6,922 nt of DNA, taken from Candidatus Krumholzibacteriia bacterium. Lineage in GTDB: Bacteria; Krumholzibacteriota; Krumholzibacteriia; Krumholzibacteriales; Krumholzibacteriaceae. The DNA lies in NCBI GenBank assembly GCA_028706585.1, contig JAQTVX010000117.1, positions 1 through 6,922 of the forward strand, written 5' to 3'. A program made the translations under genes and the position numbers. The notes below the pieces were generated by a model that saw only the letters and a program-made list of their open reading frames with translations, made no database searches and was not told where the DNA came from. Of this stretch, positions 1-5,142 are shown one piece after another (position 1 is the stretch's first letter; each line of letters starts with the position of its first letter).

Positions 1-162
1 GCCGAGGGCAACTGGCTCTGCGGCGAGTCGAGACTTTTCTACAACTGGAGAACCGGGCCCGCGCCGCAATGCACGAACCGGCCCGATAGACAGGCGTACC
101 ATATCCGGATGTGGGCGAATGAGACGAGCGCCTGCTTGCCCGAGGTCGTCCTTCCGTATTAG
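1..162 (+). CDS. C-terminal end of an unrecognised, probably exported protein (partial)
   Basis: Frame 1 is open from the window edge to a TAG at 160-162, giving 53 residues that end in LPEVVLPY. I do not recognise the family. Nearly all codons end in G or C, which matches the real genes of this window and argues that the fragment is coding. It contains three cysteines (residues 7, 24 and 45) and many aromatic residues (NWLC, FYNW, HIRMW). This would suit the disulphide-bonded end of an exported or cell-surface protein, but that is inference. No hydrophobic anchor is visible. Its stop codon overlaps the stop of the convergent lipoprotein gene, leaving no room for a separate terminator between them. 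The start and most of the gene lie outside the window. Confidence 0.7.
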   Translation, partial: AEGNWLCGESRLFYNWRTGPAPQCTNRPDRQAYHIRMWANETSACLPEVVLPY

Positions 163-1397
163 TTCGAGTCGTCCGCGGCCATCGAGCCGAGCGAGCGTCT
201 CCTGATGCCGCAATCGAACCTCACGTTCGACGTGTCGAAAGCGAAGTCGTCGCCCCAGACGATGCATTTCAATCGCAGCTGGCGGCGCAGCGGCCAGTAG
301 CCGGAGCGCTCATTGGAGATGCTCTGCGACATGATCCAGGTGCCGGCGTCGATCCGCAGGACCTCGATCGCGTTCACGCCGGGATCTGGAATGTAGCCGC
401 GATAGACCCAATCGATGCTTCCCGTCGAATCCACAGCGAGGGTCGATGAAGTGGCGTACTGGACGATCGTTCGAGGATTCTGCACAGAGACGCTGTCCTC
501 AGGGTCTTGCCAGTCGGTGAAGAGCAGATAGTGGACGCTGTTGTGCGACGTGACGAAGGGATTCTCGCATTGGCCGCCCGTAGTCTGTCCGCCGACGCCT
601 GTTTCAAGTCGTCGCGTCGCGTCGATGAACCCCTGGCCGGTCCAGTTCACGAGGTTGCGCGAGGATGCGACGGTGACGACGCCATATTGGTTGGTGCTCT
701 TGGCGGTGGCGAACATGAGCCAACGCCGGCCTGAAGGATCCCACATGACGAAAGGATCCCGGCACTGTTGATTGTAAGAGCCTGACTCGCCGCCCCACGT
801 GGTCCAGCATTCCTTGCACTCGTAGATGCAGCCGTCGCCGAGCGTGCCCGGGCAGTTGTTGATAGGGCAGCGCGTCCAGGCAATAAGGTCGGTCGACGTC
901 GCGAGCCCGATGCGCTGCCTGGTTGCAGGGTCGCCGGCCGGGCCGTCGGTCCCCGTATAGAACATGAAGTACGTGTTACCCGCCCTGACTACGTGAGGCG
1001 CCCAGAGGTTATACGAGTCCCATCCGTCCGGGCTATGGCGGAGGGCGACTCCGGCGTAGTTGAGGCTCGTGAGATTGCTGGATGTGTAATGCTCGATGTA
1101 GCTGCCCGAGCCGCGATCCTCGGTATGGAAGAAAAGATGGTACAGGCCGTCTTCATCCCTGATCCATGTGTGGTCGGCTATGTCGTCATCCTCATCGTCG
1201 ATCGTCGGGAAATTCTCATCCAGAATGTTCCCGTCGCCGTCTTCGTCATCTATCTTCGAATGCAGGAAGACCGGGTCGGCGCCGCTGTCGCAGCAGATGC
1301 CGTCGGCCGCGTCATAGGATGTCTCCTCGCAGCCGGCCGCGAAAAAGAGGACCAGGACCGCCGGTGCCGCGGCCATGAGCGTCAGCAGCCTGAACAT
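159..1397 (-). CDS. Lipoprotein with five-bladed beta-propeller glycosidase-like domain (GH43/GH32 type)
   Basis: Predicted 412-residue lipoprotein. The ATG at 1397 is chosen because it is preceded by GGAG seven bases upstream and starts directly with a hydrophobic signal ending in the lipobox-like FFAAGC (lipid-bearing Cys23). An in-frame TTG at 1457 would add 20 residues without a clear ribosome site. After the signal comes a very acidic linker (about 50-72, rich in DDED and containing DGDG), a possible calcium-binding stretch or spacer. The propeller follows. ADHTWI (Asp75) resembles the first-blade catalytic aspartate of GH43. WAPHVV (132-137) is the GH43-type WAP motif. CRDPFV (212-217) resembles the RDP motif of GH32/GH68, and CENPFV (277-282) carries a further acidic residue. 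Blade-like repeats of YFMFYTG type alternate with STDLIAW type. A six-cysteine insert lies at 177-212. Substrate and activity are not determined; it could be a non-catalytic carbohydrate-binding propeller. It lies 64 bases downstream of the AIR-synthase-like gene on the same strand with no obvious terminator, so read-through is possible. Confidence 0.82.
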   Translation of the reverse strand: MFRLLTLMAAAPAVLVLFFAAGCEETSYDAADGICCDSGADPVFLHSKIDDEDGDGNILDENFPTIDDEDDDIADHTWIRDEDGLYHLFFHTEDRGSGSYIEHYTSSNLTSLNYAGVALRHSPDGWDSYNLWAPHVVRAGNTYFMFYTGTDGPAGDPATRQRIGLATSTDLIAWTRCPINNCPGTLGDGCIYECKECWTTWGGESGSYNQQCRDPFVMWDPSGRRWLMFATAKSTNQYGVVTVASSRNLVNWTGQGFIDATRRLETGVGGQTTGGQCENPFVTSHNSVHYLLFTDWQDPEDSVSVQNPRTIVQYATSSTLAVDSTGSIDWVYRGYIPDPGVNAIEVLRIDAGTWIMSQSISNERSGYWPLRRQLRLKCIVWGDDFAFDTSNVRFDCGIRRRSLGSMAADDSN

Positions 1398-1461
1398 CGG
1401 GCGGCTCCATTGGCGGGACTTGAATCGGTGAGGTTTGAGCACATCGTCATCACGCAAGGGA

Positions 1462-2502
1462 TCACTTTGCGAATTCCGCAGCGAGCACCCAATATGGATC
1501 GACTACGGGATGCTCCAGCGGCGTCTTCTTTCCGTCGTGCATCAGCGTCACGCCATTGGCCTTCGAAACCACTTCGCCGCAGATTGCGGCCGATATTCCG
1601 CCGGCCTCGAGGGCGGCCTTGAGATCGTCGGCCTCGCTCGCGTCGACGATCGCGATCAGCGTTCCCTCGCTGATGGCGCAGAACGGATCGAACTTGAAGA
1701 GCTCGGCCGTCTTTCGCACCACCGGTTGAATCGGTATCATGTCCTGGTCGATTATGAGTCCATAGCCGCCCGCCCTCGCCATCTCATAGAGCCCGCCCCA
1801 GATGCCGCACTCGGTCGCATCGTGCATCACGCGAACGCCGGCGAATTTCCTCGCTACCGCGCAGTCGTCGAGAACGCTCATCTGACCGAAAACATCCGCG
1901 GCCTCCTTCTGAAAGACCGCTCCGCCGGCCTTCGTGAACTTCTCGGGGAACAGAACGGCGAGAAGCCCCGTCGTCTCTATCGCCGGCCCCTTCGTTACGA
2001 CTACCATGTCCCCTATTCTAGTCCGATGGGGTCCTCGCAGCTCCTTCTCGTCGCCGATCGCAATCGCCGTTGCGCCGCCGACCATGGGGTAGTTACATCC
2101 CGTGTATCGGGCCGTGTGGCCGGTTATTATGCTCACCCCGTACTTCACCGCTTCCGTGTGCACCGAGCTCCACAGCTCTTCGAGCTCGCCTTCGGTTGTT
2201 TCGGGTGGAAGATTGAGATCGATCGTGAGGTATTTCGGGGCGAGCCCCGAGACGGCCACGTCGCAGACGACGATGTGAAAACCGAACCAGGCCGCCCTCG
2301 CAAAGCCGAACGACGGGACGATGAAAAACGGATCCGTCGACATGGCGACGGCCTTCCCGCCGATCCTGAGCACGCCGTAGTCGACGCCGTGCTGCGGCCC
2401 GATGATGATGTCCTTATCCGGTGCTCCGAGGCGGGGGTATATGACTCGATCGAAGAATTCAGGATTGATTTTGCCGAGCTCTGGAAGCTTGCTATCGCTC
2501 AT
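1462..2502 (-). CDS. AIR synthase/ThiL/HypE-superfamily protein under TPP riboswitch control; candidate thiamin-phosphate kinase-like enzyme
   Basis: Protein of 346 residues with the PurM/ThiL/SelD/HypE ATP-binding fold, in two halves: about 30-150 (AIRS N-terminal type) and 160-330 (C-terminal type). Motifs that line up with ThiL/HypE are GVDYGVL (39-45, like the DDAAVL metal site), STDPFF (55-60), CDVAVSGLAP (80-89, like SDLAAMGA) and ITGHTARY (126-133, like GGDTTRS, but with His replacing Asp). The C-terminus lacks the cysteine tail of true HypE, so a hydrogenase maturation role is unlikely. ThiL phosphorylates thiamin phosphate to TPP with ATP. Control by a TPP riboswitch makes a thiamin role the best inference, but ThiL identity is not proven. 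The start is the ATG at 2502, preceded by GGGAGG four bases upstream. A TTG 13 codons earlier lies inside the aptamer core and is rejected. Transcription is driven by the promoter at 2631-2659. The gene may be co-transcribed with the lipoprotein gene that follows. Confidence 0.88.
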   Translation of the reverse strand: MSDSKLPELGKINPEFFDRVIYPRLGAPDKDIIIGPQHGVDYGVLRIGGKAVAMSTDPFFIVPSFGFARAAWFGFHIVVCDVAVSGLAPKYLTIDLNLPPETTEGELEELWSSVHTEAVKYGVSIITGHTARYTGCNYPMVGGATAIAIGDEKELRGPHRTRIGDMVVVTKGPAIETTGLLAVLFPEKFTKAGGAVFQKEAADVFGQMSVLDDCAVARKFAGVRVMHDATECGIWGGLYEMARAGGYGLIIDQDMIPIQPVVRKTAELFKFDPFCAISEGTLIAIVDASEADDLKAALEAGGISAAICGEVVSKANGVTLMHDGKKTPLEHPVVDPYWVLAAEFAK

Positions 2503-2508
2503 GTTTCC

Positions 2509-2610
2509 TCCCTTCGCAGGTCCTAACCTGATCAGGTTCAACGGGTCCCTGGATTCTCTCCAGGTTCTCAGCCCCGGTTTCGGCGGCCGAAACGAGAGGC
2601 TCCCCTAGTT
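2509..2610 (-). promoter_or_regulatory. TPP riboswitch (THI-box) in the leader of the AIR-synthase-like gene
   Basis: Reading the minus strand from about 2610, the conserved aptamer blocks occur in order: AGGGGAGCC (2606-2598); a P3 extension hairpin GTTTCGG/CCGAAAC; GGCTGAGA (2573-2566); an optional stem-loop CCTGGA-loop-TCCAGG (2564-2548); ACCCGTTGAACCTGATCAGG; then a P5 hairpin CAGG/CCTG and the terminal GCGAAGGGA ending at 2509. CTGAGA and ACCTGATC are the invariant pyrimidine- and pyrophosphate-binding segments of RF00059-type aptamers. The last GGGA overlaps the Shine-Dalgarno GGAGG (2511-2507), and only six bases separate the aptamer from the ATG. There is no room for an expression-platform terminator, so ligand-dependent masking of the ribosome site (translational control) is the likely mechanism. 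I could not draw a strong P1 helix by eye. Confidence 0.95.
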
Positions 2611-2630
2611 AGTCCACGACGATCGATTCG

Positions 2631-2659
2631 AGAATATGCTAGACTGCAACTTCCGTCAA
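2631..2659 (-). promoter_or_regulatory. Sigma70-type promoter for the riboswitch-AIR synthase transcript
   Basis: On the minus strand, TTGACG (2659-2654) and TATTCT (2636-2631) are separated by exactly 17 bases. This predicts a start near 2624, about 14 bases upstream of the first riboswitch bases. The -35 box lies just before the start of the divergent hydrolase gene. Confidence 0.75.
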
Positions 2660-2675
2660 GAGAATGGTGAGAATC

Positions 2676-3350
2676 ATGAAGCGAGCCGAGGAATACGTAA
2701 CTCCCGAAGCCTTATCGGGCAAGATGGCGGAGTGGCTTTCATGCGTGCGTGGAGCCGTCGCGCCGCGGCCGCATCTGAAAATCGTCCCCGCGCGATGCGG
2801 TCTAATCGTCGTCGATATGCTGAACTACTTCGCGAGCCCCGAGGGGCGCTGCTTTCTCCCGGCCGCGCCGGCGGCTGCGGCGCGCATAGCGCTGCTCGTC
2901 GAGGCGTGGCGGTCGTTCGGAGGGAACGTCGTATTCACGCGCCACTGCCATACGAGCTCCGAGGATCTCGGAATGCTGGGGAAGTTTTTCTCCGATTACA
3001 TTCGGTGCGGAGAGCCGGAAGCCGAGATCGTCACCGTGCTCGCGCCGCGGACGAGCGACGTCGTTATGAACAAGACGACCTATGACGCGTTTCTCGGCAC
3101 GGCTCTCGAAGAGGAGCTCCGAAGGCGCGGTCTCGTGCAGGTGCTCGTGACCGGTGTCCTGACGCATCTCTGCTGCGAGACGACGGCCCGTTCGGCCTTC
3201 TGCCGCGGCTTCGAGGTGTACGTCGCCGCGGATGCGACGGCATCGAGCACGGAGCAGCTCCACCTCGGATCGCTCCTGGCTCTCGCCGACGGAGTCGCGG
3301 TGATCATGAGCACCGAGGAAATACTGCAAACATGCATGGAGAGCAGGTAA
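2676..3350 (+). CDS. Isochorismatase-like cysteine hydrolase
   Basis: Cytoplasmic alpha/beta hydrolase of the isochorismatase/nicotinamidase family, 224 residues from the ATG at 2676. The family uses a Cys-Lys-Asp triad to split amide, carbamoyl or vinyl-ether bonds. The triad is visible: Asp47 in LIVVDMLNYF, Lys133 in NKTTYDAF and Cys166 in GVLTHLCCETTARSA, where the family signature is GxxTxxCVxxTAR. A second cysteine follows at 167 where Val is common. There is no signal peptide. The start at 2676 is preferred because GGTGAG lies four bases before it. An in-frame ATG at 2664 would add four residues but has only weak spacing to a purine run. The substrate cannot be inferred from the sequence; nicotinamide, ureido acids and isochorismate are all used within the family. 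It is the first gene of a three-gene operon and overlaps the next gene by 19 bases, suggesting coupled translation. Confidence 0.9.
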   Translation: MKRAEEYVTPEALSGKMAEWLSCVRGAVAPRPHLKIVPARCGLIVVDMLNYFASPEGRCFLPAAPAAAARIALLVEAWRSFGGNVVFTRHCHTSSEDLGMLGKFFSDYIRCGEPEAEIVTVLAPRTSDVVMNKTTYDAFLGTALEEELRRRGLVQVLVTGVLTHLCCETTARSAFCRGFEVYVAADATASSTEQLHLGSLLALADGVAVIMSTEEILQTCMESR

Positions 3351-4234
3351 TTATAGTCGGCGCCGGCCCCGCCGGCGCGGCGGCCGCGATCCAGTGTCGT
3401 CGGCTCGGTGTCATACCGCGTCTTCTGGACCGGACCGGCGCCGCCGGCGGTCTCGCGGAGAACGCACACTGCATCGAGAACTATCCGGGAATGCCGGGTG
3501 CCATCGGCGGGACGGAGTTTACGGAGAATCTCCGGGCGCATCTCGCGCGTTTCGACATTGCGGTCGAAGGAACGGAGGTTACGGGCATCGCACGGAACGG
3601 GAAAGGCTTTTCGGTGAGGCACGGCAGCGGTGAACTCTCGGCGCGCGCGGTGATCCTCGCGAGCGGCACCGTGCCGCGCCGCGCGCATATCGCGGGCGAG
3701 GAAGAGCTCGACGGGGTTCATGTCTTCTATGACGTAGTCTCGCTTCTGAGGCGCCGGGGGCGGCCCCGCGACGTCGTCGTCGTCGGCGGTGGGGAGGCCG
3801 CGTGCGATTATGCGCTCACCCTGGCATCGATAGGGGCAGCTGTGCTCCTCGTGGTGCGCTCCGATCGCCTGAAGGCGCGCGGGAGACTGGCGCACGCTGT
3901 GCAGCAGACGCCGGCCATTCGCGTGTCGTACGGGACGGCGGTCGAACGGATCTCGACGTCGCCGCTGCTGACCGTTTGTCTGCGGAGCACGGTCGAGGAA
4001 GGCGCGACGGAGCACAATCCCGGCGCTCTCCTCGTCGCCGTCGGAAGGGACAGCGCGGCTCCGCGCCTTCTCGCGCCGCTGGGGGTTACAGCGGCAGAGG
4101 GCATCGCCGGCACGATACCGGGCCTGTTCGTCGTCGGCGACGCGCGCATAGGATCGCTGGGGCAGATCGGCATGGCTGTAGGCGACGGCATCCGCGCCGC
4201 TGCGGCGTCCGCGGCCCTTATGGAGAATCTATGA
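3332..4234 (+). CDS. Thioredoxin-reductase-like FAD/NAD(P)-dependent oxidoreductase lacking the CxxC redox pair
   Basis: 300-residue flavoprotein of the thioredoxin reductase fold. The FAD-binding VIIVGAGPAGAAAA is at 6-19. The TrxR-like segment GGL..AHCIENYPGMPG is at 39-56. VILASGTVPRR is at 107-117. The NAD(P)-binding VVVVGGGEAACDYAL begins at 148. The C-terminal FAD motif is GLFVVGDARIGSLGQIGMAVGDG (264-286). In true thioredoxin reductases a CATC-type dithiol precedes the second glycine motif. Here that place reads YDVVSLL with no cysteine, so it cannot reduce thioredoxin by the usual route. It more resembles CxxC-less homologues that pass electrons to ferredoxin, flavodoxin or small molecules. 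The start overlaps the hydrolase gene, with GAGGAA eleven bases upstream; its TGA overlaps the start of the radical SAM gene as ATGA. An inferred role is electron supply for the neighbouring radical SAM enzyme, which needs a one-electron donor. NADPH versus NADH preference is unclear: the usual HRRxxxR is only partly kept as VRSDRLKAR. Confidence 0.88.
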   Translation: MHGEQVIIVGAGPAGAAAAIQCRRLGVIPRLLDRTGAAGGLAENAHCIENYPGMPGAIGGTEFTENLRAHLARFDIAVEGTEVTGIARNGKGFSVRHGSGELSARAVILASGTVPRRAHIAGEEELDGVHVFYDVVSLLRRRGRPRDVVVVGGGEAACDYALTLASIGAAVLLVVRSDRLKARGRLAHAVQQTPAIRVSYGTAVERISTSPLLTVCLRSTVEEGATEHNPGALLVAVGRDSAAPRLLAPLGVTAAEGIAGTIPGLFVVGDARIGSLGQIGMAVGDGIRAAAASAALMENL

Positions 4235-5142
4235 GAATGCGCATTGTCGACAGCACCGGCGACAACGATCTCGCGCGCGTGTTCGTCGCGGAGCTCAACG
4301 ATGGCTCTCTTGTGGAATGCGCCGAGTCGGTGCAACCGCCCGTGCCACGCGATAGCAAGTGGGTTCTCATCCTCTCGACCCTAAAGGGCTGCCCCGTCTC
4401 GTGTCCCATGTGCGATGCGGGCGGCGGCTACCGTGGCGCGCTCACCGCCGAAGAAATCATTGCGCAGATCGATTTTCTCGTTCGCCGACGTTTTCCGCGC
4501 GGGGCCGTTCCCGTTCCCAAGCTCAAGGTGCAGTTCGCGCGCATGGGGGATCCGTCTTTCAACGACGCGGTGCTCGATGTACTGCGGCGGCTGCCCTCGC
4601 TGTACGACGCTCCGGGGATCATGCCTTGCATCTCGACTATAGCGCCGGCGGGGCGGGAGAGGTTTTTCGAGGAGCTCATCGGTATAAAGAAGGCGTTCTA
4701 TCCGAATGGGCGGTTCCAGATGCAGTTTTCCATTCATACGACGTGCGAGGCGGCTCGGCGCCGGTTAATTCCGGCGCGCGTGTGGTCCTTCGCCGAGATT
4801 GCGGCCTACGGCTCACGGTTCTTCTCGCGCGGCGACCGCAAGATCACGCTCAACTTCGCGCCGGCGATCGGCATGCCCCTCGATCCCGGCCAGCTCGCGC
4901 GCGTGTTCTCCCCAGAGTTTTTCATCGTGAAGCTTACGCCGATAAATCCCACCCGCGCCTCCGCACGCTCGGGCCTTGTCGGCCTCATAGATCCGTTTGA
5001 TGGGCCGGGTTGCGAGAGCGCGGCCGAGCGTTTTCGAGCGGCCGGGTTCGAAACCGTGCTCAGCATCGGCGATCTGGACGAGAACCGCATCGGTTCGAAC
5101 TGCGGAATGCGCGTGAGAGCGCTGGAGGGCGCCGCTCAATAG
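4231..5142 (+). CDS. RlmN/Cfr-like radical SAM protein without the N-terminal RNA-binding domain
   Basis: 303-residue radical SAM enzyme. The ATG at 4231 overlaps the previous stop (ATGA) and has GGAG five bases upstream; a longer open frame reaching back to 3802 is only an artefact over the flavoprotein gene. The 4Fe-4S motif is KGCPVSCPMC (Cys54, 58, 61). The body tracks RlmN/Cfr: LNDGSLVE (22-29) like the LxDGxxVE lead-in; FARMGDPSFN (102-111) like FMGMGEPLLN; FSIHTTCEAARRRLIP (166-181) like SLHAPNDELRxxLMP; KLTPINP (234-240) like NLIPFNP; and SNCGMRV with Cys291, like the AACGQL cysteine that carries the methyl group in RlmN/Cfr. E. coli RlmN is about 80 residues longer because of an N-terminal helical domain that is absent here. 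The second mechanistic cysteine, seven residues before the cluster motif in RlmN/Cfr, is Ile47. It is therefore a divergent family member whose substrate and outcome are unknown; it should not be annotated as RlmN or as a resistance methylase. Confidence 0.85.
   Translation: MRMRIVDSTGDNDLARVFVAELNDGSLVECAESVQPPVPRDSKWVLILSTLKGCPVSCPMCDAGGGYRGALTAEEIIAQIDFLVRRRFPRGAVPVPKLKVQFARMGDPSFNDAVLDVLRRLPSLYDAPGIMPCISTIAPAGRERFFEELIGIKKAFYPNGRFQMQFSIHTTCEAARRRLIPARVWSFAEIAAYGSRFFSRGDRKITLNFAPAIGMPLDPGQLARVFSPEFFIVKLTPINPTRASARSGLVGLIDPFDGPGCESAAERFRAAGFETVLSIGDLDENRIGSNCGMRVRALEGAAQ

Noticed and set aside
1398..1461. Terminator between the AIR-synthase-like and lipoprotein genes
   Set aside because: No GC-rich hairpin followed by a T-run is visible on the minus strand in these 64 bases.
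1462..2502. Hydrogenase maturation protein HypE
   Set aside because: The C-terminal cysteine tail that HypE needs for carbamoyl/cyanide transfer is absent, no hydrogenase genes are nearby, and the leader is a TPP riboswitch.
1435..2526. Long plus-strand open frame (363 codons) opposite the AIR-synthase-like gene
   Set aside because: Its product resembles no protein family and is Arg/His-rich, as expected for a shadow of a GC-rich gene. The minus strand has clear motifs, a ribosome site, a riboswitch and a promoter.
2503..2541. TTG start adding 13 residues to the AIR-synthase-like protein
   Set aside because: The added codons are the conserved core of the TPP aptamer, and the ATG at 2502 has a strong GGGAGG ribosome site.
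3802..4230. Upstream extension of the radical SAM frame
   Set aside because: This part lies over the flavoprotein gene and gives a low-complexity Arg/Gly-rich sequence. The ATG at 4231 has a proper ribosome site and the ATGA overlap typical of coupled genes.
4231..5142. Calling the radical SAM gene a Cfr antibiotic-resistance methylase or housekeeping RlmN
   Set aside because: The RNA-binding N-terminal domain and the second catalytic cysteine are missing, so neither activity can be supported.
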